64,000 nt of DNA, taken from NCBI GenBank assembly GCA_046349355.1, contig JAXMCM010000017.1, positions 186,001 to 250,000 of the forward strand, given 5' to 3'. The position numbers and the translations under genes were made by a program. The notes beneath the pieces were generated by a model that worked only from the letters and a program-made list of their open reading frames with translations, did no database searches and was not told the origin of the DNA. Of this stretch, positions 7,842 to 16,300 are shown piece by piece. Source of the stretch: CALKJU01 sp046349355. GTDB lineage: Bacteria; Pseudomonadota; Alphaproteobacteria; Geminicoccales; Geminicoccaceae. Position 1 is the first letter of the stretch; the number at the start of each line of letters is the position of its first letter.

Positions 7842-9131
7842 ATGCGCCTGTCCCGATACTTCCTCCCCGTGCTGCGGGAGGATCCCAGCGAGGCCGAGAT
7901 CGTCAGCCACAGGCTGATGCTGCGCGCCGGCATGATCCAGCAGCTGGCGGCCGGCATCTACAGCTGGCTGCCGCTGGGCTTCGCGGTGCTGCAGAAGGTC
8001 GAGCAGATCGTCCGCGAGGAGATGAACCGGGCCGGCGCCATCGAGATCCTGATGCCGACGCTGCAGCCGGCGGACCTCTGGCGCGAGAGCGGCCGCTACG
8101 ACGCCTACGGCAAGGAGATGCTGCGCATCAAGGACCGCCACGAGCGCGACATGCTCTACGGTCCGACCAACGAGGAGAACGTCACCGACATCTTCCGGCG
8201 CCACGTCCGGAGCTACAAGGCGCTGCCGCTGAACCTCTACCACATCCAGTGGAAGTTCCGCGACGAGGTGCGGCCGCGCTTCGGGGTGATGCGCGGGCGC
8301 GAGTTCCTGATGAAGGACGCCTACTCGTTCGACCTCGACTACGAGGGGGCGAAGCGCGCCTACGACACCATGTTCCTGGCCTACCTGCGCGCCTTCAAGC
8401 GCATGGGCCTGACCGCCATCCCGATGCAGGCCGAGACCGGGCCGATCGGCGGCAACATGAGCCACGAGTTCCAGATCCTCGCCAAGACCGGCGAGAGTGC
8501 GGTCTACTTCGACGCCGCCTTCGAGGAGATCGACTTCAGCGCCGACGACCTCGACATCGAGCTCCTGAAGTCGCTCTACGCCGCCGCCGACGAGAAGCAC
8601 GTGCCGGCCGAGTGTCCGGTGCCGGCCGAGCGGCTGCGCGCCGGCCGCGGCATCGAGGTCGGCCACATCTTCTACTTCGGCACCAAGTACTCCGAGCCGC
8701 TCGGGGCGACGGTGGCCGGGCCCAACGGCGAGACCGTGCCGGTCGAGATGGGCTCGTACGGCATCGGCGTGTCGCGGCTGGTGGGGGCGCTGATCGAGGC
8801 CTACCACGACGAGAAGGGCATCATCTGGCCGGAGCCGGTGGCACCGTTCCGGGTCGGCGTGGTCAATCTGCGGCCGGGCGACGCCGCCTGCACCCAGCTC
8901 GCCGAGAGCGTCTACGACCGGCTGCTCAAGGCCGGCGTCGACGTTCTGCTGGACGACCGCGACGAGCGGCCGGGGGCCAAGTTCGCCACCATGGAGCTGA
9001 TCGGCCTGCCCTGGCAGGTGACGGTCGGCCCGCGCGGTGCGGCCGCCGGCACGGCGGAGCTGAAGTCGCGCCGCACCGGCGAGATGGTCGAGCTCGGCGT
9101 CGACGCCCTGATCGCCCGCCTCACCGCCTGA
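7842..9131 (+). CDS. proS: Prolyl-tRNA synthetase, short form without insertion domain
   Basis: Attaches proline to tRNA-Pro in the cytosol. The 429-residue protein opens MRLSRYFLPVLREDPSEAE and has class II motifs: motif 2 around YHIQWKFRDEVRPRFGVMRGREF (about residue 133-155, quoted only in part by position) and motif 3 at GSYGIGVSRLVG near residue 305. The C-terminal anticodon-binding domain begins near residue 333. It is about 140 residues shorter than the E. coli enzyme because the INS editing domain between motifs 2 and 3 is missing, the form usual in alphaproteobacteria, which often carry a separate ProX editing protein. Its stop overlaps the lolC start (TGATG), so the three genes proS-lolC-lolD form an operon. 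Confidence 0.97.
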   Translation: MRLSRYFLPVLREDPSEAEIVSHRLMLRAGMIQQLAAGIYSWLPLGFAVLQKVEQIVREEMNRAGAIEILMPTLQPADLWRESGRYDAYGKEMLRIKDRHERDMLYGPTNEENVTDIFRRHVRSYKALPLNLYHIQWKFRDEVRPRFGVMRGREFLMKDAYSFDLDYEGAKRAYDTMFLAYLRAFKRMGLTAIPMQAETGPIGGNMSHEFQILAKTGESAVYFDAAFEEIDFSADDLDIELLKSLYAAADEKHVPAECPVPAERLRAGRGIEVGHIFYFGTKYSEPLGATVAGPNGETVPVEMGSYGIGVSRLVGALIEAYHDEKGIIWPEPVAPFRVGVVNLRPGDAACTQLAESVYDRLLKAGVDVLLDDRDERPGAKFATMELIGLPWQVTVGPRGAAAGTAELKSRRTGEMVELGVDALIARLTA

Positions 9132-10378
9132 TGGCCTTCGGCGCCGCGGAGCGGCTCGTCGCCTGGCGCTACCTTCGGCCGACGCGCGAGGAGGGCTTCA
9201 TCTCGGTCATCGCCGGCTTCGCGCTCGTCGGCATCGCCCTGGGCGTCGGCACGCTGATCGTCGTGCTGGCGGTGATGAACGGCTTTCGCGCCGAGCTGCT
9301 GGGCCGGGTGCTGGGCGTCAACGGCCACGCCACGGTCGTGTCGGGCCCGGAGGGCATCGCCGACTTCGACGCGCTGGTGGCGAAGCTGCAGGGTGCCCCG
9401 GGGCTCACCGGCATCATGCCCTATGTCGAGGGGCAGGTGATGGCCTCGGCCAACGGCGTCGCCGGGGGTGCTCTGGTCCGCGGCGTGCGGCCCGAGGACC
9501 TGAAGCGGCGTGCGGCCATCGCCGACAACATGCTGCAGGGCTCGATCGACGCGCTGGCGCAGCCCGACACGGTGCTGATCGGCAGCCGGCTGGCGCAGCG
9601 CATGGGCCTCGGCACCGGCAGCCAGCTGACGCTGATCTCGCCCAAGGGGGCCGCCACCGCCTTCGGCTCGGTGCCGCGGGTCAAGACCTTCACGGTCGGC
9701 GGCATCTTCGAGATCGGCATGTACGAGTACGATTCGAGCTTCGTCTTCGTGCCGCTGGCCGATGCCCAGGCCTACTTCCAGCTGCCGGACCGGGTGAACG
9801 CGGTCGAGATCATGGTCGACGACCCGGAGAACGTGCGCGCCTACCGGGGCGAGCTGCTCGACCGGCTGGGCGACCAGGGAAGGCTGGTCGACTGGCAGCA
9901 GCTGAACTCGCACTTCTTCGCCGCGCTGCAGGTCGAGCGCAACGTGATGTTCCTGATCCTGACGCTGATCATCCTGGTGGCGGCGTTCAACATCATCACC
10001 GGCATCACCATGCTGGTCCGCTCCAAGGCGCGCGACATCGCCATCCTGCGCACCATGGGGGCGACGAAGGCGGCGGTGACGCGGATCTTCCTGCTCAGCG
10101 GCGCCAGCATCGGCGTCGCCGGCACGCTGCTGGGCTTCCTGCTGGGCCTCGCCTTCGCGCTCAACATCGACAGCATCCGCCGGGCGCTGGAATCGCTGAC
10201 CGGCACCGAGCTGTGGTCGGCCGAGATCCGCTTCCTGTCGCAGCTGCCGGCCAAGGTCGAGGCCGGCGACGTGCTGTCGGTGGTGGCGATGGGCCTGGTG
10301 CTCAGCTTCCTCGCCACGATCTACCCGGCGTGGCGGGCGGCGCGGCTCGATCCGGTGGAAGCGCTCCGCTATGAGTGA
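9131..10378 (+). CDS. lolC: Lipoprotein-releasing ABC transporter permease LolC/LolE
   Basis: Inner-membrane subunit of the complex that extracts outer-membrane lipoproteins and hands them to LolA. The 415-residue protein has one N-terminal membrane segment (about residues 25-47), a periplasmic domain of about 220 residues, and three C-terminal segments including the MacB/FtsX-type stretch RSKARDIAILRTMGATKAAV near residue 297. Many alphaproteobacteria have a single permease that forms homodimers with LolD, and only one is seen here. The ATG at 9131 overlaps the proS stop by one base and the 3' end overlaps lolD by eight bases. Assignment to LolC rather than LolE is conventional. Confidence 0.93.
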   Translation: MAFGAAERLVAWRYLRPTREEGFISVIAGFALVGIALGVGTLIVVLAVMNGFRAELLGRVLGVNGHATVVSGPEGIADFDALVAKLQGAPGLTGIMPYVEGQVMASANGVAGGALVRGVRPEDLKRRAAIADNMLQGSIDALAQPDTVLIGSRLAQRMGLGTGSQLTLISPKGAATAFGSVPRVKTFTVGGIFEIGMYEYDSSFVFVPLADAQAYFQLPDRVNAVEIMVDDPENVRAYRGELLDRLGDQGRLVDWQQLNSHFFAALQVERNVMFLILTLIILVAAFNIITGITMLVRSKARDIAILRTMGATKAAVTRIFLLSGASIGVAGTLLGFLLGLAFALNIDSIRRALESLTGTELWSAEIRFLSQLPAKVEAGDVLSVVAMGLVLSFLATIYPAWRAARLDPVEALRYE

Positions 10379-11051
10379 GCCGGTGCTGCGCCTGACCGGC
10401 GTGCGCCGCACCTACACCCAGGGAAGCGCCAGCCTCGAGGTCCTCAAGGGGGCCGACTTCGCGCTGCCGCCGGGGCGGATGATGGCGCTGGTCGGACCCT
10501 CGGGCGCCGGCAAGTCGACGCTGCTGCACATCTGCGGCCTGCTCGAGCATCCGACCTCGGGCGAGGTCAGCATCGACGGCAAGGCGACGGTCCGGCTGGG
10601 CGACGCCGAGCGGACCCGGCTGCGCCGCGAGCGGATCGGCTTCGTCTACCAGTTCCATCACCTGCTGCCCGACTTCACCGCGCTGGAGAACGTCGCCCTG
10701 CCGCAGCTGGTGGCCGGGCGCGGCGGCCGCGAGGCGCGCGCACGGGCGCGGGAGCTGCTCGAGCGGCTGGGGCTCGGCCAGCGCACCACGCACCGGCCCG
10801 GCAAGCTCTCCGGCGGCGAGCAGCAGCGGGTCGCCATCGCCCGGGCCCTGGCCAACGCGCCGGGCCTGATCCTCGCCGACGAGCCGACCGGCAACCTCGA
10901 TCCGGCCACGGCCGGGCGGGTGTTCGACGAGCTGCTGGCGGTGGTCCGCGCCACCGGCACCGCGGCGCTGATCGCCACCCACAATCCCGAGCTGGCGGCG
11001 CGCATGGACGAGACCTGGACGATCAGCGGCGGGCTGCTGCAGCGGGCCTGA
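10371..11051 (+). CDS. lolD: Lipoprotein-releasing ABC transporter ATP-binding protein LolD
   Basis: Cytosolic ATPase that powers lipoprotein release. In 226 residues it shows Walker A GPSGAGKST at 42-50, the ABC signature LSGGEQQRVAIARAL near residue 143, Walker B LILADEPTGN near residue 164 and the switch histidine in ATHNPE. The Q-loop reads YQFHHLLPDFTALENVALP, a form common to LolD. It starts within the end of lolC, so translation is coupled, and its end lies 15 bases from the convergent histidine kinase gene. Confidence 0.95.
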   Translation: MSEPVLRLTGVRRTYTQGSASLEVLKGADFALPPGRMMALVGPSGAGKSTLLHICGLLEHPTSGEVSIDGKATVRLGDAERTRLRRERIGFVYQFHHLLPDFTALENVALPQLVAGRGGREARARARELLERLGLGQRTTHRPGKLSGGEQQRVAIARALANAPGLILADEPTGNLDPATAGRVFDELLAVVRATGTAALIATHNPELAARMDETWTISGGLLQRA

Positions 11052-11066
11052 GGGCCGGTCGCGGCG

Positions 11067-13235
11067 CTAGAGCCGGAAGTCGAGGCTGACCGCGTAGTCG
11101 GCACCGAGATCGACGGTGACCTGGCCGTCGAGCTGGCGGGCGATGATGGCGATGAGCTGCAGGCCGAAGCCGGGATGCGGCGGGACGCTGCCGGGGACAT
11201 GGTGGTTGCTGACCGACAGGTGCCAGCGGCCGCCGGGCCCGGCGCCGAGCCTGACCCTGACCGGCCCGGCGTCGGCGAGGCCGTGCTTGAAGGCGTTGGT
11301 GACCAGCTCGTTGACGATCAGGCCCAGCGGGATGGCGCGCTCGGTGTCGAGGCGGGCGTCGCTGGCGGCAATGTCGAGCTCGAGGCCGCCGGCGTCGGCA
11401 TAGGAGGCGGCGAGCTCGGCGCAGAGGTCGCGCAGGTAGGCGGCCAGCCCGACGCTGCCGGCGAGCTGGGCCCGGTTGAGGATGTCCCAGGTGGCGCCGA
11501 TGGCCTCGATCCGGCGGACCGCGGGATCGACGAAGGCGCGGACTTCCGGGCTCGCCTGGCGCGACGCCTGCAGCCGCAGCAGGCTCGAGATCAGCTGCAG
11601 GTTGTTCTTCACCCGGTGGTGCAGCTCGCGCAGCAGCATGTCGCGCTGGCGCACCAGCCCGCGCAGCTCGGCCTCGGTGCGCTTGCGGCCGGTGACGTCG
11701 AGCACGGTGCCGACCAGCCTGAGCGGCCGCTCGCCGGCGAAGGTGACCTGGCCGGTCGCGGCGATCCAGCGCTCGAGGCCATCCTCGATGCCGCGGACGC
11801 GGAACTCGACGGCGTAGGGGACGCCGCCGGGGGCCAGGGCACGTGCGACGGCGTCGAGGACCATGGCGCGGTCGTCGGGGTGCAGGCCGCGCACGAACAG
11901 GTCGTAGTCGACGGGGACGTCCGGGCCGACGCCCCATAGCTCGCGCACCCGGCGGTCCCAGCGCAGGGTGCCGGCGACGAGGTCGTAGTCGTGGATGCCG
12001 ATATGCGCCGCGTCGCTGGCGAGGCGCAGCCGTTCCTCGCTGGCCTCCAGCGCCCGGCGGGCCTCCTGCCGGGCGGTGACGTCCGTGGTCAGCCCGACGA
12101 TGCGGGCGACGCGGCCCTGTGCGTCGCGGACCAGGAAGGCCTGGTCGACGACGCTGATCCACGAGCCGCCGGCGTGGCGCACGCGGTACTCCATCCGCAT
12201 CCGCGAGGCGCCGCCGGCCTGCAGCTGCGCGCCCTCGGCCAGCGCCCGGTCGCGATCGTCGGGATGGATCAGCGTCGCCCACCAGCCGGGGTCAGCCGGG
12301 ATCGCCTCGGCAGGCAGCCCGACGATCTCGGCGACCCGCGCCGAGCGCTCGATGGTGCCGGCGACGAGGTCCCAGTCATAGACGATGCCGTCGATCGCCG
12401 CGGTGGCGAGGCGGTAGCGTTCCTCGCTGACGCGCAGGGCCGCCTCGGCGCGCTTGCGCTCGGTCACGTCGCTGGCGATGGCGAAGAAGCAGAGCCGCCC
12501 GTCGGCCAGCCGCTCGGGTGGCGGCGCGCTCCACACCCAGGTCCGGGTCGCGCCGGCGGCGGTGCGGACCTCGACCTCGACGCCGGGAATGGGCTGCCGC
12601 TCGGCAAAGCGCCGGTCGACGCGGGCGCCGAGCTCCGCCGCGCGGTCGCCATAGGCCAGGGCGAGCCAGTCGGCGAAGCGGCAGAGCTGCTGGCGGCCGT
12701 AGCCGGTGGCGGCGACGAGGCCGTCGCTGACCGCCAGGATCTCGCCGTCGTCGGCGTGCAGCATGACCGGGACCGCGGCCGAGGTGACGGCGCGCCGGTA
12801 GCGTTCCTCGATGGCCTGCTGCGCCGCCCGGGCCCGGCGGCGGTCGTCGATGTCGAGGAACATTCCGGCCCAGCCCTCGATCCGGCCGTCGGCGTCGCGC
12901 AGCGGTGCCGCCCGCGCGGTGATGTGCCGGTAGGACGACGACCCCGCATGCCAGACCCGCGCGTCGGCGGCGAAGGAGGCCCCGCCGGCCAGCGCCGCCT
13001 GCCACTGGGCGATGACCCGCTCGCGGTCGTCCGGATGGACGGCGCCGCTCCAGCCGTAGCCGCGATGGGTTGCCCAGTCCTGGCCCGAGAACGCCTCCCA
13101 GCAGGGCTGCGGCTCGGCGAAGCCGCCGGTGGCGTCGGTATGCCAGGTGCAGGTCGCGGCGAGCCGGACGAGGGTCCGCAGGCGCCGCAGCTCGGCGGCG
13201 GCGTCCTCGACCGCACGATGCCCGTCCTCGGCCAC
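11067..13235 (-). CDS. Cytosolic sensor histidine kinase, four PAS domains, HisKA_2 type
   Basis: A 722-residue kinase with no membrane segment. Four consecutive PAS domains, several with the PAS_3 mark HPDDR, span roughly residues 20-135, 145-270, 272-395 and 397-520. The HisKA_2 phosphoacceptor box LRELHHRVKNNLQ is at about 535-547, the N box NELVTNAFKH near 642 and the G box GFGLQLI near 689. An open frame extends upstream to 13511, but a GTG at 13233-13235 is preceded at ideal distance by AGGAGG, so I take that start. HisKA_2 kinases are common in alphaproteobacteria and often lack a paired response regulator gene, as here. Its divergent neighbour is a LuxR-type protein without a receiver. 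The input signal is unknown. Confidence 0.9.
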   Translation of the reverse strand: MAEDGHRAVEDAAAELRRLRTLVRLAATCTWHTDATGGFAEPQPCWEAFSGQDWATHRGYGWSGAVHPDDRERVIAQWQAALAGGASFAADARVWHAGSSSYRHITARAAPLRDADGRIEGWAGMFLDIDDRRRARAAQQAIEERYRRAVTSAAVPVMLHADDGEILAVSDGLVAATGYGRQQLCRFADWLALAYGDRAAELGARVDRRFAERQPIPGVEVEVRTAAGATRTWVWSAPPPERLADGRLCFFAIASDVTERKRAEAALRVSEERYRLATAAIDGIVYDWDLVAGTIERSARVAEIVGLPAEAIPADPGWWATLIHPDDRDRALAEGAQLQAGGASRMRMEYRVRHAGGSWISVVDQAFLVRDAQGRVARIVGLTTDVTARQEARRALEASEERLRLASDAAHIGIHDYDLVAGTLRWDRRVRELWGVGPDVPVDYDLFVRGLHPDDRAMVLDAVARALAPGGVPYAVEFRVRGIEDGLERWIAATGQVTFAGERPLRLVGTVLDVTGRKRTEAELRGLVRQRDMLLRELHHRVKNNLQLISSLLRLQASRQASPEVRAFVDPAVRRIEAIGATWDILNRAQLAGSVGLAAYLRDLCAELAASYADAGGLELDIAASDARLDTERAIPLGLIVNELVTNAFKHGLADAGPVRVRLGAGPGGRWHLSVSNHHVPGSVPPHPGFGLQLIAIIARQLDGQVTVDLGADYAVSLDFRL

Positions 13236-13488
13236 CTCAGCCTCCTGTCCGTCGCGGCGCCGGGTCGCGCGCTGGTCCGGCGTGCCGCAGCAACAGCTAG
13301 AGCCTGACCTTGGCTCCATCGTGCGCGGCGAAATGTCCGGCGGCGGGCCCGCGGTTGCGCCCGGGAACCTGCGTTTCAGCAAAGACTCCATTAGCGCGCT
13401 GCGGCAGGCAACGGACGACGGACTTCCGCCGCGGCCGCGACGACGGCCGGGCCAGGGGGCCGCGCCACAGCCACAGCCGGGGACGGGC

Positions 13489-14634
13489 ATGTCCGATGAC
13501 GACCGCCTCATCGACCTTATCTACCGGACCATCGCCGAGCCGGACCTCTGGGAGGAGGTCGGTGCCGCGCTGCGCGGCGCCGTCGGGGCGTCCGACAGCC
13601 TGATCTTCGTCAGCACGCCGGACTGCCGGGCGCGCACGCTCCAGGACTCGCTGATGGGCGAGGACGGCCTCGGCCGCTACCACGCCCACTACCACCGGCA
13701 CGACCTGTGGATGCACGGCGCCGTCGCCAGCGGCCAGTTCCGGCCGGGCAACGTCCTGCTCGACGACCAGCTGGTGCGCCGGGAGACCTTCCTGCGCTCG
13801 GCGTTCTTCAACGACTACATGCGCCGGTACGGCGCCGACCGGATGTGCGGCATCGTGCTCGAGGCCAATCCCCGGGCCGCAAGGGCGGCGGTCGTCTCGC
13901 TCTACCGCCCGCCGGGTGCGGAGGGCTTCGCGCCGGACGCCGTCCGCCGCCTGGCGCCGCTGGGCGAGCACCTGGCCCGGGCGCTGCGGCTGGGGCGCGG
14001 GCTGGAGGCCGGGCCGCCGCCTTGGCAGCAGGCGCTGCTCGATGCGCTGCCCTGGGCGGTGTTCCTGCTCGACCATGGCGGCCGGGTCCGGCTCATCAAT
14101 GCCCGTGGCGAGGCGCTGGCTTCGGCCGGCGACGGCCTGGCGCTGCAGCAGGACCGGCTGCTCGCCCCGGACTACCCGCCGCTCGAGGCGGCGATCGCCG
14201 CGGTGTTCGCGCGGGCCGCGCGGCCGGTCCGCACCGGGCGGCTGGCGCGCGACCTCGCCGTGCCGCGGCCGTCGGGACGCCGCCCCTGGCTCGTCACGCT
14301 GCTGCCCCTGGCCGGCCGGGCCGGCGAGGCCGGCGGCATCGGGCTGCGGCTGGCGGTGATCGTCGCCGATCCGGAGCGCCGGCCCGACGCGGCCGCCGGG
14401 CGGCTGCGGGCGGTGTTCGGGCTGTCGCCGGCCGAGGCGCGCGTCGCCCTGCGGCTGCTGCAGGACGAGCCGATCCCGGGCATCGCCAGGGCGGCGGGGG
14501 TGTCGGAGCTGACCGTACGCACCCAGGTGCGCAGCCTACTGCGCAAGACCAACACCGACCGCCAGGTCCGCTTGGTCCGCCGCCTGCAGCAGGCGCTGGA
14601 CCTGCCCGGGGAGGGCGGCGACGACGCCGACTAG
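13489..14634 (+). CDS. LuxR-type helix-turn-helix transcriptional regulator
   Basis: A 381-residue regulator beginning MSDDDRLIDLIYRTIAEPDLW. The C-terminal 65 residues form a LuxR/GerE helix-turn-helix: FGLSPAEARVALRLLQDEP followed by ISRAAGVSE-like text (here IARAAGVSELTVRTQVRSLL) and a final helix. The central part around residues 185-300 looks like a PAS-like sensor (WAVFLLDHGGRVRLINARGEAL). There is no receiver domain, so it is not a classic response regulator. The frame is open upstream to 13129, overlapping the divergent kinase, but similarity begins at the ATG chosen here. About 250 bases separate it from the kinase start, enough for a shared control region. Signal and targets are unknown. 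Confidence 0.85.
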   Translation: MSDDDRLIDLIYRTIAEPDLWEEVGAALRGAVGASDSLIFVSTPDCRARTLQDSLMGEDGLGRYHAHYHRHDLWMHGAVASGQFRPGNVLLDDQLVRRETFLRSAFFNDYMRRYGADRMCGIVLEANPRAARAAVVSLYRPPGAEGFAPDAVRRLAPLGEHLARALRLGRGLEAGPPPWQQALLDALPWAVFLLDHGGRVRLINARGEALASAGDGLALQQDRLLAPDYPPLEAAIAAVFARAARPVRTGRLARDLAVPRPSGRRPWLVTLLPLAGRAGEAGGIGLRLAVIVADPERRPDAAAGRLRAVFGLSPAEARVALRLLQDEPIPGIARAAGVSELTVRTQVRSLLRKTNTDRQVRLVRRLQQALDLPGEGGDDAD

Positions 14635-15272
14635 CGGTGCGGCACCAGGCGGTGCGGCTCGCCGATCTCGGCGATGCTGCCGACGCGGTAGCCGAGGTCG
14701 TGGAGGATGCCGTCGCGCAGGCGGTAGGCGACGCCGTGGACGGCGACGCGGCGGCCGCGGGCCCAGGCGTTCTGCAGGATGGGCGCACGGGCGACGTTGT
14801 AGACCTGGGTCAGGACGTTGGCCTCGACCAGCAGGTCCTCGACCTCCTCGGCGTCGCTGGCGGCGGCCAGGGCGTCGGCGTGCTGGTCGCGGATGTCGCG
14901 GATGTGGCGCAGCCAGTTGTCGATGACGCCCAGCTGGTTCGAGCGCAGCGCGGCACGGATGCCGCCGCAGCCGTAGTGGCCGCAGACGATGATGTCCTCG
15001 ACACCCAGCACGTCGACCGCGAACTGCAGCACCGAGAGGTAGTTGAGGTCGGTGTGGATGGCGAGGTTGGCGACGTTGCGGTGGACGAAGACGTCGCCGG
15101 GGTCGAGGCCGAGGATGGTGTTGGCCGGGACGCGGGCATCCGAGCAGCCGATCCACAGCAGCTTGGGCGCCTGCTGCTTGACCAGCCGGGCGAAGTACCC
15201 GGGGTCGGCCTCGACCATGCGGCGGGCCCATTCCTCGTTCTGCGCGAACAGGTGATCGATCACGGGCGTCAT
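14631..15272 (-). CDS. Beta-class carbonic anhydrase
   Basis: Interconverts carbon dioxide and bicarbonate. The 213-residue protein, starting MTPVIDHLFAQNEEW, has the beta-class zinc ligands Cys43, His99 and Cys102 in GCSDARVP and VCGHYGCGG, with the Asp45/Arg47 dyad. An upstream in-frame extension to 15365 has no similarity and was rejected. The gene is convergent with the LuxR-type regulator, sharing four bases at the stops, and divergent from msrQ with about 120 bases between. It probably supplies bicarbonate for carboxylases; there is no sulfate permease or transporter fused or adjacent. Confidence 0.93.
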   Translation of the reverse strand: MTPVIDHLFAQNEEWARRMVEADPGYFARLVKQQAPKLLWIGCSDARVPANTILGLDPGDVFVHRNVANLAIHTDLNYLSVLQFAVDVLGVEDIIVCGHYGCGGIRAALRSNQLGVIDNWLRHIRDIRDQHADALAAASDAEEVEDLLVEANVLTQVYNVARAPILQNAWARGRRVAVHGVAYRLRDGILHDLGYRVGSIAEIGEPHRLVPHR

Positions 15273-15390
15273 CCGCGGCAAGGGGGAACGTCCGGCCTTC
15301 GGCGTGCCGTCCTCGCTCCTTAACCCATGCTGCAGCGCAGCGCAGCCCACGGCATTGCACGCCACCTAGGCTCGCGGGCAGGGTGGCGCC

Positions 15391-16200
15391 GTGGCCCGTC
15401 CCGTCCGCCCGCGCTTCCCGCTGCGGCTGCCTGCCGCCGTGCTGGCGGCGCTGCCCGGGCTCTGGCTGCTGGCCCAGGCGGCGGCCGGGCAGCTGGGGCC
15501 GCGGCCGTGGGAGACGCTGAACCACGAGACCGGGGCGTGGACGCTGCGGCTGCTGGTGGCGACGCTGGCGATCACGCCGCTGCGGCGGGTGCTGCGCTGG
15601 GGCCCGCTGCTGCGGGTGCGGCAGCCGCTGGGCGTGGCCACGGCCGTCTACGCGCTGGCGCATCTCGCCTGCTTCGCCGGCGACCACGGCTTCGACCTCG
15701 GCTTCGTCGCCGCCGAGACGGTGCGGCGCACCTATTTGCTGCTCGGGCTCGTCGCCCTGCTGGCGCTGATGGCGCTGGCGGCGACGTCGAACGACGCGGC
15801 GGTGCGCCGGCTGCGGGCGGAGCGCTGGCAGCGGCTGCACCGGCTGGTCTGGGTGGCGGCCGGGCTCGCTGCCCTGCACGCGCTGCTGCAGGCAAGGCTC
15901 GGCAGCGTCGAGCCGGCGGTGATGGCGGGGATCGTGGTCTGGCTGGCGCTGTTCAGATGGCTGCCGCAGCTGCCGGGACCGGCCGCCCTGGCCGGGCTCG
16001 CCGTTGCGGTGGCAGGGCTGGTCGGCGGCGTCGAGGCGGTGGCGGCGGCCTGGACGCTTGGCTCGCGCGCCTGGGCGCTGCTGGCGGCGAACCTTCAGCC
16101 ATTCTTGTGGCCGCGCCCGGTGGTGGTGGTGCTCGGGCTGGGGCTTGCCGTCGCCGGCCTGGCGGCGTGGCGGCAGCGGCCGGAACGGGGGCAGAACTGA
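15391..16200 (+). CDS. msrQ: MsrQ-like heme-binding membrane subunit (ferric reductase-like domain)
   Basis: Inner-membrane b-type cytochrome that passes electrons from the quinone pool or flavin reductase to the periplasmic methionine sulfoxide reductase MsrP. The 269-residue protein starts at GTG 15391 and has the ferric-reductase-like core, with PLGVATAVYALAHLACF near residue 80-95 and WQRLHRLVWVAAGLAALHALL near 145-165 providing likely heme histidines. Its C-terminus is about 60 residues longer than typical MsrQ and is hydrophobic. No msrP gene is adjacent, which is unusual because the two normally form an operon, so the partner must lie elsewhere or the role may differ. Symbol given on family similarity. 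Confidence 0.75.
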   Translation: MARPVRPRFPLRLPAAVLAALPGLWLLAQAAAGQLGPRPWETLNHETGAWTLRLLVATLAITPLRRVLRWGPLLRVRQPLGVATAVYALAHLACFAGDHGFDLGFVAAETVRRTYLLLGLVALLALMALAATSNDAAVRRLRAERWQRLHRLVWVAAGLAALHALLQARLGSVEPAVMAGIVVWLALFRWLPQLPGPAALAGLAVAVAGLVGGVEAVAAAWTLGSRAWALLAANLQPFLWPRPVVVVLGLGLAVAGLAAWRQRPERGQN

Positions 16201-16300
16201 GCCGGCCGCGACCACGAAAGCTGTGGATGACCGGTGACGAGGCCCTGCCGCGACCGGGGGGCGATGCGGTAGGCTGAGGTTCCGCCAGCCCGGAGCGTCC

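Noticed and set aside
7421..7957. Long N-terminus for the DUF805 protein
   Set aside because: The extra 95 residues overlap proS, have no similarity, and the family start MRWYLKVFRDY is clear at 7672.
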